Below, one piece after another: positions 47,271 through 58,760 of a stretch of 64,000 nt of DNA. The position numbers and the translations under genes are program-made. The DNA is taken from the NCBI RefSeq assembly GCF_032854445.1, contig NC_088300.1, positions 40,328,458-40,392,457 on the forward strand, read 5' to 3'. The stretch is from Liolophura sinensis (taxonomy: Eukaryota; Mollusca; Polyplacophora; Chitonida; Chitonidae). Numbering within the stretch: the first letter of the stretch is position 1; each line of letters begins with the position of its first letter. The notes beneath the pieces were generated by a model. That model saw only the letters and a list, made by a program, of their open reading frames with translations, was not told where the DNA came from and ran no database searches.

Positions 47271-47478
47271 AGTGTGCACTAGGGGTTTAACGTTGTACTT
47301 AACAATTTTTCAGTCATACGACGACGAAAGATTTTCGCCTCTCTTTTATCTAGTGCTGCTTCATTAAGACGACTTCCCGAAGGCAAGTTAGCACTCCCAC
47401 TCGCAAAGCCTCAGGATTGACCCCGAATCTACCGCTCCCGAAGTGGACGCTCTACCAACTGTGCTATCTGGGCCGGTC
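47271..47478 (-). mobile_element. SINE family 2, full length with a different tRNA head
   Basis: On the minus strand the head reads GGCCCAGATAGCACAGTTGG then TAGAGCG (A box), with B-box-like GGGGTCAATCC. The 3' module TTTAACGTTGTACTTAACAA with TTTTTCAGTCATACGACGACG (seen on the plus strand) resembles the 3' module of family 1. Confidence 0.75.
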
Positions 47479-49832
47479 GTTTGCTTTGACCCATGAGTCC
47501 AATTTAGACACGATTATAATCGCTTTTGTCGAAATAATTTTTCGGCCTTTTTTTGAAAACGGTTCGTCATACTGATTTGAAACTTTGTATAAGGCTTCAT
47601 CATATCCAGTTACAAGTCATTTTCTACTTTTGGATCCCTGCCTTCAACTTGTAGACAAATATGGCCGTTTTGCCCAAACAGTTTTCCGGATATTCTTTTT
47701 TTTTGTTTGATCGGCGTTCCACTTATCGGCGTTTGAACAGGTTTGAATAACAGGGGGAATTTAGTATTATTGAAAAAAAATGCTGAAAAAATGATACAAA
47801 CTTCAATTGACTGAACACCGAACTAAACACCCATCCTGACGCCCTCCCATCCAACAAACAAATCCATACAGCATCATTAACACCAAACCCACATCTCCCT
47901 TCGCTGTGTTAATTAATATAGAGAAGCTGCGAATATGCGAAATTACATCTGTAGGGCAATGTGCTGAAGTTTTCATGGTTATTTCAATCAGACACTTTAT
48001 GTCCAGAATGTATGGATTTGCCTTCTTAAAATAAATATTTCAGTAAGCCTTGCGCATGTAATCTCTAATGAAATATTAATCCAATAAAAGTTGTCATTAC
48101 AAGGTTTATTAAAATAATTGTTTGGGTTACAATATAAGGCTTAATTAATAACTGTTACAATGAGTTTTACACGCGTCTCTTAAAGACCCCAATCAAGTTC
48201 AACAGATCTTAAATATTCCTTAAATACCAAATAGAGGTATTTACATGTGGCGATTATCAATATACTGTGAAAAAGAATGTCACATCACAGTACAGAGCCT
48301 GCTCCCTGTGACCGATTGTAACATTCAACTAGGTCATTTTGTCCCACGTAAAGACGCTAAAAATTGTCGTATCCAAACTCCTTTGGGTGGTTCTCTAATT
48401 ATTAGAGCTGCACAATTTTCACGTGAAAGAAAGAGAGCATATATCATTTTAGTGTCAATCACATGCAACTTTCAAATAAATCAAAAAGAACAAGAACTAT
48501 GTGTAGTTATACGGTTTCCAAGCGGTCTGTACACATGGTTTTTTACCATTTGCTTCAGAACAAATCTATTTTATACTCTCTCGACCACAGGCCACTGGCA
48601 GGTATCGATTCTTTTCTGTGTTGAAAGACGACAGGTTTTCTGATACGAGTGAAAAGTCACGTAATCCATATAAGACAATGAATTCTCCGCAAGAGTAAAC
48701 GAGAGCAAATTTTCATTGGTCGAAGTGGAGGTCTCTCTTCTTTAATATTCACATAGCTTACCCAGACTACAAACTATTTCAGCAATACCTGGATTGACTC
48801 TCGTCCATAAATAACCCGTAAATAGTCTCCATACTTAAAACTCGATCTCTATCAATGAATTTTGTAAAAATTGGCCCGCATTCACCTTCTCGCTTCGTTC
48901 AGTCACAGTAAGGTATACAACAGCAACATGTCCCAGGTTACGACGGTACGGTCAATCTGAAATATGTTAATTAGCCAGGTGTATCAGATTTGTGACGCTT
49001 TCAGCATATGGATAGTAGACAGAAGGATGTGAGATTCTCCATAAGAGAGTATCTGTTACAGGCCATGACAGTGTAACATCATCAAGCAGCACAGCGTTAT
49101 TAATAGGTTCAGACTAAAAGCCATGTAACTGCAGCCAGCATGACTGTCTACAGATCAAACGGTCTGTATACTGACTACACGTAGCTACAGGGACAGATAA
49201 CAGTGAACTAACGGTGACCTCCGTACAAAGGTTACACACACTTCCGTTCTAAAACAGGCAGTATTTGGGTGAGAATAGCTGAACACTTCGGTACTTCCCT
49301 TGCCGGCTTTAATATACCTCTGCGGGGCACCAAATAATTTATCTCTCCTTGTCGTCTCAGCTAACAGTTCCAGGTAGTCGTCACTAATAAATGAACACAA
49401 GCATGAAGCTAATGGAAGCCGGATAAATTCTAACTCCAACCGCCATGTTTGAAGACATCAGATAGGTTGATAATATTGTTAAAAAGACAAAAAAAGACAG
49501 CATCTGGTTGTATATATTCAATCAAAGACTAGTATTCAAAGTGTCTTAAATCGACATCAAGCATTTTTGTTGGATATTTTTTTCTAACCAATGAAAGTTT
49601 AGTGAAACTTAATTTTGACAGTGCTTCAGCACGTCGCCATTATCGACAGCAGTGTCAGGTCACGTATACTCAAGGTCTTTAAAGTTGGAGGTATTTTTTT
49701 GTATTATCAGCTAGGCAGTATATTGCAGAAAGAAAAGGTTGTGGATGTTGGCGAGGAAAACCCAAGTGACCAACGATTTATAGTTGCTTTCCGGTAATCA
49801 GACACATGGGAAGTATATTATTTCGTAGGAAC

Positions 49833-49880
49833 GCCTACCAGAGCCCGCGGATGGTCGTGGAAATAAATAAATAAATAAAT
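49833..49880 (+). mobile_element. SINE family 1 remnant
   Basis: CCGCGGATGGTCGTGG joined directly to AAATAAATAAATAAATAAAT; almost all of the element is deleted. Confidence 0.5.
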
Positions 49881-51828
49881 TAACTGTTGGTACAGTAAGC
49901 CTACTATCATTTACAGGAATCTTTAGCTCAAGCTGCAATGCTAGGCAAAATGTACGGCCAGTGGAGATGGGTTCTGCGTTCTGTTCAAGCCTTACGACCC
50001 AGTTAAAATGCCTGCAGATACAATGAGATCAACCAGGAGGAGTTATGCTGGCAACTTTGGCAAGTAGTGTATGTTCCCACATTTACAAATTGCAAAGTTT
50101 TTGAAAATAAATCCAAGCCAACTCGGGGCTAATGACAGAGGTCTAAACGTTCAACTGTCGTTGGTTCGTTGTCTTCCCTTGTCAACACTGTCGCTATTCT
50201 ATGCATTAAATATATATTTTGGGGGTTGATTCTGGATTCGTTGCTGTGGTTTTATTCTCTATGCCGCACCTTTGCCGCGTCTTTAATTATATTCTACACT
50301 TCTTTGAATAATATTTGCAACCTTAGTGCTCCCAGTAGTGTAAACACGCATATCAATTTTCATAGCAATCACATAAGCGATTCTGGAAAAGTAAAACATT
50401 CTAGATTTTCCATACTTCTCCAATATGGCGACTCGGTATATGGGTTATAGATAAGTAACGTTTTATACACCAGAAGATAGTCCAAACGATTTAGTAATGA
50501 ACTGTGTAAAAAGTTAACACAGTTTTCTGTCAGTATAAGAAAAGCAGTTTTCTAAGAAGAAAAAATAATCTCAGCAGAAACAATAGTCTTCCACCTTTCA
50601 GCTGGGAAGCCTAATAACAATTTTTCCCCTTGCAAGCTGAACATTTTCAGCAGGGATTTAAGCTTGAATTGGCTTCAACCCCTGACAAGAGAAAAGAACC
50701 TCAGTCATGACATCACCTGTCCCTTAAGGCCAGTTTACAAACTATCAAAAATACTGCAACATCAGTTTTTTTTACCACTGGGCCGCGGTTAAAAAAGTTA
50801 TTGTCTCCGTTTATGAAGCTGAAGGTCTGCCGAAAAGTTCATCACATCAGCCAAGAATTTGTACGCACACTCCTTTTCAATGGTTGACTATTTCTTCTAC
50901 TGGCAAATGCTATGAGGTGTACAACACCGTCGACATTCTGCAGCACCACCGCTCACAATCCTACATTAGAAACGTCAGTTAGGATGGTAAACCATATGGA
51001 TTACCCAATCTGTGGACTGGTGTCTTGTAGTGGTAGAATAAATAAAGAGATGTCCTAGTACATTCTAATCAGGTCCCGTAACTCATGCATATACACACAA
51101 CGTAGCGCATGTCAGCATGTTTACAAGAAAAAAATCTTTTCTTTCTTATCTGAATTTTGTATTCATTTACACCAATTTCCTGCACTACAACGTATGGCCT
51201 CTTCCATTGCATGAGTAGGTAAATGAACAAGAGATTTGTCACCTAACTGTAGCTGTTGTTTGATTGTCTTTTTGCCACTGTTCCTTTCCTAACGCGCCTA
51301 AGCTGAACCCAAGTTGTCTGCGTTTATCTATACCACGTGTTCTGGGCGGATGCGCATACATATGTAAATATGTATATATTTACACGTGATCCACATCCTT
51401 TTTCTATAGCTTGCGAAAGATAGTGAGCGTGTCGCGAACAATGTGCTTGTATAGCAAATCATTATCCGAAGATTGGACAGCTCTAATGGTGGATTCAGAA
51501 TATATGGCACTCCAAAGCTAGCAAGGTGACTATTCCCGGGAGACTGACATGGTGGCCTTAGGCTGACAGGAATTTTCGGGCTCCGATCAACCCCTTACAT
51601 ATGATGTTTATACAGCAGTGAGGCAGGTTACCGTAAGTACATTGTGAATCTACGTGATTTGTTCTATTTCTTCATGTATCAATATTTAGAATAGTTGAAA
51701 GGTAACTGATGTATAAGCGGAAACAATGTGTGTCAACCGGTGAATCAGTCTGAGTAGTAGACTGCGTCAAAAACGTGTTGTACTGCGGGGGAGCCGTATC
51801 GATGAGTCCGCCCACTAAGCACAGGCTA

Positions 51829-51860
51829 TACTGTACTGTACTGTACTGTACTGTACTGTA
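51829..51860 (+). repeat. ACTGT pentanucleotide microsatellite
   Basis: About six consecutive ACTGT units just left of the Maverick/Polinton-like region. Confidence 0.9.
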
Positions 51861-52149
51861 GTATGTGGCGCGCCATGGTGTGGTGCAGTATGACGTAATA
51901 CACAGCCAAGGGCACATGAGGCTGCAATTAGGCAGCGAGGGCGCCGGTGCCGGCCTGGGTGTCCACCCTTGTGGTGACAGTGCTGGACGGCTAGACAGCT
52001 GGCTGGATGACGGGTGAGTCACCCAGCGGGGACAAGACCGTCTCGCAGCCCCAGCGAACTCGACAACACAGGGGTTCGAATCCTAAAAAATACGCTGTCT
52101 GGGGTAGGCCAATTCACTCTATGCCGCGCATTCCGCCAGACCACACCTA

Positions 52150-53807
52150 CAGTCACGGAAAAAATTATTAGACCACTCATATTTTCTTTGGTTTCTTGTT
52201 CATTTTAATGCCTGGCAACCCTAAAGGTGTATTAACCGAAGATTACAATGAATACGACAAAAATCCAGCTGATTCCATAATACTTTGTCGTATTTGATAT
52301 GCTTTAAGGTCAGTTTTATTCCTAGGGTGTATGCGAGGCAATTTCATGCTTTCCATTTACATGCAGACTTACATAAAGAGTGGTTTCCTGTTTACATGTA
52401 GGCTTACATAAATAGGGGTCTCTTGTTTATATATTAAGACGCAGCACAACTCGGTAGTTGTCAGCTCTCATAATGCCTAAAACGAAAGAATTATGTGGAG
52501 CCAGAAAGGCAGCCATCTTGGCACAGCTGGATACTGGATTGAGCGAGCGACAAGTGGCCAAAAAACTGAAGATCTCTAAGACAGCAGTTCATTACACCAA
52601 GAAAAAGCAAGCCGAACATGGTACTACAAAACTGCTAGCTGGTCGAGGCAGGAAATGTCTTTCTACCCCATGAGATGACCGAGCACTCATCCGGTTCTGT
52701 ATCAAGAATCGTCGTCAGACCTCCAGAGACCTTAGAAATGAGTGGGCATTGTCAACAAATGGGACTTGTTCAGCAAGAACAGTTCGAAACCGACTTCTTG
52801 AAGCTGGTCTAAAGTCGCACAGGGCACGGAAGAAGCCCTTCATCAACGAGAGGCAGCGGAAGGCCCGCTTGCGTTTTGCGAGGGATCACAAGAATTGGAC
52901 TGTTGATGATTGGGCTAAAGTTCTCTTCAGTGATGAATCCAATTTTGAGTTGATGCCTACTCCAGCCAACTTACTGGTTAGGAGGAAGCCTGGGGAAGCC
53001 TACAAACCAGACTGCCTTGCTCCTACTGTAAAGCATGGGGGTGGATCAGTGATGATCTGGGGTTGTTTCAGTATGGGTGGAACAGGACAGATGCAGTTGT
53101 GTGAAGGGAAAATGAACCAAGTCACATACAGAGCTACTCTTGAAAACAGTCTTCTTCCATCAGCTGCTAAACTCTTTCCTGGCTCGAATGACTGGATTTT
53201 CCAACAGGACAATGCCCCTTGCCACACGGCAAGGTCAGTTAAAACCTGGATAGAGAACGGGAACATTCGAACCATGAATTGGCCTGCTCAGTCACCTGAT
53301 CTGAATCCAATTGAAAACCTGTGGAATATTATCAAGTTCAAAATGGAGAACCACAAGCCCAAAAACAAAGCAAATTTGTTCGAATTTTTGCAACAGGAAT
53401 GGGCTGCTGTGACCGCAGGGCAATGTAACAAACTGGTGGAGAGCATGCCAAGGCGCATGGCTGCAGTCATCAAAAACAATGGGCATGCAATCAAGTACTA
53501 ACTCCCGTGTGAGAATGAGAGCCATGTGACTACGTGACTAGGAGACAGGAGAAAAAATGAAATGCCAAAATGTTTTTGAGAATACAGTTGCCACATCTAC
53601 AGATGTATGAACTTAAGTGATTTTGGTCATTGTCAAGAAAGTCACAGAGAACTGATAGATATCACCTCTTAAATAAAACCCTTATGAACTATTTCTGTTT
53701 TCATCACTTTCTTTGCCCAAACAAATGTTCCTTCAGTTGTGCAAGGTTTTAAAATGAACAAGAAATGGGAGAAAGCAAGGGTGGTCTAATAATTTTTTCC
53801 ATGACTG
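52150..53807 (+). mobile_element. Tc1/mariner element, 1,658 bp, TIRs and TA target site
   Basis: Ends CAGTCACGGAAAAAATTATT (left) and the inverted equivalent CAGTCATGGAAAAAATTATT (right). Inverted similarity extends about 65 bp to TTTCTTGTTCATTTTAA. It is bordered by TA at 52148-52149 and 53808-53809, the standard Tc1 target duplication. It encodes one transposase, damaged by a single stop. Confidence 0.93.
52473..53501 (+). pseudogene. Tc1-type transposase with a single in-frame TGA
   Basis: From ATG 52473 the frame runs 342 codons, the usual length for Tc1 transposases, with one interruption, TGA at 52671-52673. The N-terminal half has the paired helix-turn-helix DNA-binding region (GLSERQVAKKLKISKTAVHY, then TSRDLRNEWALS and ARTVRNRLLEAGL). 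The catalytic DD34E triad is visible: Asp in KVLFSDESNF, Asp in IFQQDNAPCHTA and Glu in SPDLNPIENLWNIIK. There are no frameshifts. The start was chosen at MPKTKELCG, since upstream in-frame residues lack similarity. The element is young but cannot make full-length protein without readthrough. Confidence 0.92.
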
Positions 53808-53939
53808 TATATCTACCCTTGCAGGCACACAGGGACGACATGTACCATGTCTCGCACCGACGGTCAGCCACCTCGCCAGTAGCGACGGCGGCGGAGGAGG
53901 AGGTGGGGTCAGAGCACTCTCGCGGGCAGCGACCAAGAC

Positions 53940-54790
53940 CCTGTCGATGTCATTCTCCATGCATTGTTCTACGAGCCCGACAGCCCAGCGGCTTACAGCG
54001 AGATACAGCCCTTGTTTAACGCAACCTGTCAACAAGGAGTCAAAGTGAGTCGGCCAACGTGTTGGTTTGGTGGCCTAACAGGGCATGTACACGCTCCACT
54101 GGTCCGCTCGACGGCGACCATCGTAACCGGCCCTAGGTTGGGGGTATAGACAGCTAATGGAAGGCGGACCTTGTCGCCATGGGAGAGTTTGCGAAAGAGA
54201 ACGACGACAACCGTTATCCACTTTCCTGCACTGAAGTTGTAGGGACAACGGGGTCTTCTTCTTTCACGCTTTCAACCAAAGCTTCCGTGGCAGAACTGTT
54301 TAACCGTACCTTGAAAGGACGCTTGCACAAGTATTTCACCGCTCACAACAATCGCCTTCCCTCCCTTGTCCGTGGCTACAATCGAGCGTATCACAGGAGT
54401 ATACCGAGCGCCCCTGTTGAAGTCCCCTTGCGGAATCAGTAAGAAGTGCGTCAAGCCTTGTACAGTCGGCCCACAGGCAAACGAATGACGTACCGTTACC
54501 GTGTCGGTGATCTCGGGCGTATCAGTAGTCAAAGGGAAGTTTAAAAAATCGTACCTCCCTAATAGGAGCACGGAAATGTTCCTCGTCGTTCGCAACCATC
54601 ACATCAGCCTGTCGTTTACACACTGGAGGGCCAACGGGGAACTGTAGGCCGGGACGTTTTACGAGACCGAAATGCAACCGGTGAGGTCGGTGAAGTTTTA
54701 TCTGGTGAAGAAGATCTTACAGACGGAACGCCATCGAGGAATGTCGTGATCTGGTGAACTGGATCGGCTATCCACCCAGCTTCAATTCTT
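53940..54790 (+). pseudogene. Polinton integrase remnant (retroviral-type), several stops
   Basis: The clearest piece, 54179-54442, contains AELFNRTLKGRLHKYFTAHN and GYNRAYHRSIPSAPVEV, the end of the DDE integrase core with its catalytic-Glu helix region. The same frame continues past TAA 54440-54442 through RYRVGDLGRISSQR and PVVYTLEGQ, resembling the small C-terminal DNA-binding barrel and its tail, with further stops at about 54541 and 54568. Upstream, FYEPDSPAAYSEIQPLFNA (about 53966-54020) may be the N-terminal part in another frame. It would have inserted the element's DNA. Non-functional. Confidence 0.65.
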
Positions 54791-54859
54791 GAGTGCCGGC
54801 GACGGACGTCAAACGTATTTAACCCCGACGACGACGGGCCATCTGTCACTTCCCACCGA

Positions 54860-55274
54860 TAAGCTTCAAGGAATAGATCAGTGCATACAAGGTCTGCGCG
54901 AGAAGAAAGGCAACGTGGCAGCCGCGATCGGACTTCTCGTGTACATCGGAGTTGTATGGTAGTTGGGTTGGCCGCACAACACAGCGCTCGACTCCTCCAA
55001 GACCAGTACGCCCTTCATTTTTTTACAAGGCTAAATGAACATGACGTCCACACCGGTACCCACAAACCCACGACTCGCACCAACCCACGACTCGCCGGTC
55101 GAATTTGACGGGACCTCCCAGTTCATCTCAACCCGGCATCGACACCGACAATCACTCCCTAACACGACGAGGACGACCTCGGAACCGATCACCGTTTCCC
55201 CACCCGCCTCATCCCAGCCAAATTTGACGCGGAGCAGCCAGTCTACCTCGCCAGGCACGCAAGACACGATCTAA
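54860..55274 (+). pseudogene. Pro/Thr-rich small Polinton frame, unassigned
   Basis: A short hydrophobic piece (AAAIGLLVYIGVVW, about 54918-54960) is followed by a Pro/Ser/Thr-rich frame (55035-55274) lacking recognisable domains. Placed between integrase and ATPase. Function unknown. Confidence 0.35.
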
Positions 55275-55290
55275 CCCAGATTCTCGGACG

Positions 55291-55850
55291 ATGGATGTGC
55301 GATGGAGGCACCCGTTTACTCGCATCGTTAGTGGACTGACGGGATGTGGAAAATCCGTCTTTGTTTAACGGCTGGTGGCGCAAGCCCAAGCCCTCATCCA
55401 GGTAGCCCTGCAACGTCTCGTCTGGTACAACGGGAAGTAGCAGCCGTTGTACGCCACGCTACCGGACGTGCGATTTGAAGAAGGCGTGCCCAGCCCAGCC
55501 AGCATTCGACCCAGGCAGCGCACGTTATTCGTCGTGGACGATTTGATGGCCGAAGCGGACAAAGGCAGCCACCACCGCAATATCAGCTTTTATTTTGTGC
55601 CGAACTTGTTCAACAAAACCAAAGATTATCGCATCATCAGTGTTAACGTGCCCTAATTGGTGTTGTTTAAAAACCCACGCGACGCGTCTCAGATTACCAC
55701 GATTGCCAATGAGATGGTTCATGGGTAGACGCATTACCTGCGCGAGGCGTTTTAGGATGACATGGTTGATTTCAAGCAAACCACACCCGACCCTGTGTGA
55801 TTTCGCACCCATATCTTCGCCGGAGAAATACAGCACGCCCGCCTGCCCAA
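55291..55850 (+). pseudogene. FtsK/HerA-type packaging ATPase remnant of the Polinton relic
   Basis: The frame opens at ATG 55291 with RHPFTRI and a P-loop GLTGCGKS (about 55336-55359). The Walker-B-like LFVVDDLMAEAD follows at about 55527, then GSHHRNIS, LVLFKNPRDASQITTI and a final FRTHIF. About seven in-frame stops interrupt it (for example 55366, 55438 and 55654), yet the frame never shifts over about 560 bases. The family pumps genome DNA into capsids. The copy is dead as it stands. Confidence 0.75.
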
Positions 55851-56119
55851 GTCATAAAACCTCGTTTGCACGGTCCGTCGAATCAGTTGTTTCAACGTCA
55901 GCGTCCTTGCTGTTCCGGCTGGCTCGAGCCATCCCTGCCGTTCAATGTGCCTTTCTGCGCGGCTCCGATGCAGGTTTACTTCGGCGTTTGTGTGTATGTG
56001 CGAAGAATGTGTTAAATGGGAGTGTGCCACTTACGCGGGCACAGAAGGCGAGGTTACAGCGGTACTAGACGGGTCACCGCACCTTGGTCAAGTGTTCCTC
56101 TGCATAAGAAATGATGCAT

Positions 56120-56770
56120 TGTTCAGCGATGTGCCCCCCCTCCCCTCGCTCCATCATGGAAACTTTCGGAAATGCCCTCATGCATGCCACCGTGCGGTAA
56201 TGGAGCACGGCAAGAAAATGGCATTGGTTGACCTGCGGCTCTTAGGCCCGCTCACGCAGCCGCCACCCATCTCCATGTACCGCGTGCCCAGTACCGTCAA
56301 ATCCCTCAACGCGCTCGACCAAGAGATGGCATCGATTCTCCTCGTCACGACCCTCTCGGACGATGACAAAACACAGCGATATCACCCCACCCTTCAACGG
56401 TACCGTGCGTTTCAAGATTAATACCAAGCCGCGCATTACCCAAGTCCAACAAGCCGGCCCGCAGTCAAGTCTACTTGTCGTTTAAGCGAAGCGGAAATTT
56501 TAGAGAGCGTCCCCAACATTTGCGGTGGAATGCTGCCCTGCTTCTCCAAGGCGTCAAACAAAGTCCTCCCACGAAGTGGACGGACAGCGTAGAACTTACT
56601 GTCCATGGAAAGCAACATGATAACAACATGATCGAATTGGTCAATGGCGCCTTGCATGAAACACTTCCAACCTACGGGTCGGGAGGACTTCGCTCACGGG
56701 CGGAAAGCCATGGACACCCGCGAGACTTTGTACGCAACCAAACATTGTGGGTCGCTGGCGTTAGTGGGTG
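56120..56770 (+). pseudogene. Polinton-associated conserved frame (function unassigned)
   Basis: Frame 56178-56421 has VDLRLLGP, ISMYRVPSTVK and LNALDQEMASILL with LSDDDKTQRYHPTLQRY, then continues in another frame as LSEAEILESVPN at about 56482. This small protein type accompanies the ATPase and capsid block of animal Polintons, but I cannot assign it a role. Stops and a frame change make it defective. Confidence 0.5.
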
Positions 56771-56979
56771 CGGGCAAAGATGGACACACCACCCTAGTCG
56801 AAAGAGTTCCCCACACCACCTTTTCTGCCCGCCCGGTCTCGCTACCCACGACAAGCACCGCCACCACCACCATTACTATTACTACGCCGACCCATGGGGC
56901 GACAACAGCGGCGACCCGAACTGCGTCCGTCTCCAGCCATTGTGCCTCCGCGGAAGAGGAGTCTGTATTAAATTCTGCG

Positions 56980-57478
56980 CGGGGTGAAAAGACGGTCAGT
57001 AGGAGGAGATCACCCCACCAACATGTGACGCTGTCCAGTAATAGCTCGCCCCACTACTTCCCCAACATGCAAAGGCCACAGCCCATGTATTTGAGTGGCG
57101 ACTGGGAATATGGGATAGTAGAAATACAGTACCTCCAACGTTTGGGAAGACGAAGCGTGGTATGTCACAGACTCCAAAGATGACCCGCACCGCGCCAATC
57201 ATAAGATAGCCTTGCAGGAAAGGGAACCTCTTTCACGAGAAGGGGAACAACATCCTCCGCACAACGTTCGCCAAAGGAAGCAGGCTGTTTTATTTCGAAT
57301 TGTCACCAAATCTCCACTACCATCACCAACTGAACCTGGTCCAGAAAGGCGAATTGCGTCTGAGATTTGTTGTTGCGTCAGTGGTTTGCGAAACCACCTC
57401 GTGGTGTGCTACGCCAAATTCGGCAATGTCATAGAAGTAGACAAAAGCCGTAACGTGTTCTGTGACTTTGTCAATTAA
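56980..57478 (+). pseudogene. Second Polinton structural-region frame, broken
   Basis: HVTLSSNSSPHYFPN and LSGDWEYGIVEIQYLQ (about 57020-57140) are the recognisable part; further fragments extend to 57478 with frame changes. The block is typical of the virion-protein region of Maverick elements; the exact protein is uncertain. Confidence 0.5.
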
Positions 57479-57508
57479 TTTAATTTAATTTAAGTTAAGT
57501 TAAACACC

Positions 57509-57835
57509 ATGGACACGGCGCAACGGCGACGAACCCTACAGGCGGACGCGTTTACTCGGGTCATGCTGGGGGATGACCTCCCTCGCCTAGTGAATGACGA
57601 ACCCTGGGCCTTCGTCATCAACACGTGACTCTGGGTGGCCATCTTCATTGACGTGTGCAAGAACACACCCCGTCTCCGGGGAGAATATTTTATTTCTTAC
57701 TAATTGCCACCCCTCCACGCAGACATCACCGCTTGGCTCAACTGGAGGACCCATCACTGGACGGAATTTCCCCAACATAGCGTGTAGGATTGGGCGTAAC
57801 GGGCCATGTTTCACGGGATGGTGGAAGCGTAGCGC
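57509..57835 (+). pseudogene. Adenain-like cysteine protease remnant
   Basis: Starts at ATG 57509 (MDTAQRRRTLQADAFT). It retains NDEPWAFVINT, LWVAIFIDVCKN and LPPLHADITAWLN, with TGA at about 57626 and further stops. The layout matches a short ULP1/adenain-type maturation protease; active-site residues cannot be traced with confidence. Confidence 0.45.
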
Positions 57836-57856
57836 TGCGGACTGCGATAAATGAGT

Positions 57857-58704
57857 TCAGTCGAGCTGGTACACATGGATGTTCACGTCGAATAGGCTCT
57901 CGGCCATGTCCTGCGCACTGAGAGGAACACCGCGGAAATGCCTGGGCTCCCTCTGTACCTCCCCCTGATAAGCTCGATGGTAATGTCGGGACAGGTTCTC
58001 CCAGTCTCTGGGGTTGCTCAAACACCGAAATAAACACAAACTGTCCCTATGAGGTCTCACTAACGCATGCAGTCCCTTTTAAGCCTCCGATGGACTGATC
58101 GTATAGTTTGTGGACAATAAACAACACGTTAGTCAGGAGATCCACGGTCCATTTCGTGTTGGAGCCCAGATGAGCGGGTCAGTGGTTGGGAGCTAGGTGT
58201 GGAGTGCACTCATATCAGCCCAACTCCTCACGCGATATGGGAAGTCGAATTGGTGTTATTGGTGCTGGCGTAAAAGGTATGCACCTTCTCTGTCTCCTTG
58301 TGGCGTAGTATGCAACCGAAGCTGTGGGCTGGTCATCGTAGATAGCGTGAAAGTACTCGTCGATGGCTCTATCGCTGAGCCGGTAGTTGTACAAGTCCGG
58401 CGCTGACCCCCCCCCCCCCCCCCCGCACTTTTCCGATTGAAATGAAATGGTGGTAGTAAGCAGGAGATAGTCAGAGGGTTGGAATGGGTTGGGCTGGTAG
58501 GCGCTCACTCGAGTCTTCCACTATTTCTGCTTCTTTGACTTGTTCGTCTCTGGACTTGCTGGGACCCGCCGTTCTAGCTGATTTCGTTTCTTGCTGCGTT
58601 GCGACCGCGGGTGGTGTTGGGGGTGTCGTTGCTGCTTCTGCTGATGATGGATTTGCTGGTAAGACCGGGGAAGTCGGTATACTGCATAGTATAGTACAGT
58701 ACAA
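57857..58704 (-). pseudogene. N-terminal remnant of protein-primed family B DNA polymerase region
   Basis: Three minus-strand pieces are collinear: 58704-58471 (Ser/Pro/Thr-rich), 58508-58215 (DLYNYRLSDRAIDEYFHAIY) and 58060-57857 (SLCLFRCLSNP, GVPLSAQDMAESLFDVNIHV). The last piece is the type of segment found at the front of Polinton polymerase proteins. Nothing of the catalytic polymerase domain is present before the oppositely oriented protease frame, so more than 2 kb is missing. A C-run at 58409-58424 falls inside. Confidence 0.5.
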
Positions 58705-58760
58705 CTTTAGTATAATATAATATAATATAGTATACTGTATGGTATAATATACTGTTATTT

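Larger units (their letters stand above)
47479..51869. other. Long stretch without a recognised gene
   Basis: Contains the small SINE family 1 remnant at 49833-49880 and an ACTGT pentanucleotide microsatellite at about 51829-51860. Several open frames of 60-130 codons have no motif, homology or codon pattern I recognise. Confidence 0.4.
51870..58760 (+). mobile_element. Maverick/Polinton (adintovirus-like) relic with nested Tc1
   Basis: A GC-richer block holds, in order: integrase-like frame (+), Pro/Thr-rich frame (+), packaging-ATPase-like frame (+), two conserved structural-region-type frames (+), adenain-like protease remnant (+) and a short N-terminal piece of protein-primed polymerase (-). 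Gene set and opposite polymerase orientation are those of animal Polintons, which are related to double-stranded DNA viruses. All frames are broken. A Tc1 element (52150-53807) is inserted near the left side. The polymerase is reduced to about 0.85 kb, so most of it is deleted. The limits are approximate; terminal repeats were not securely found. Confidence 0.75.

Noticed and set aside
48245-48643. 132-codon open frame
   Set aside because: No motif, no supporting splice sites and no composition signal; indistinguishable from chance in AT-rich sequence.
53733-54035. Minus-strand frame across the right edge of the Tc1 element
   Set aside because: It crosses the transposon boundary into the Polinton relic, so cannot be an evolved gene; antisense shadow.
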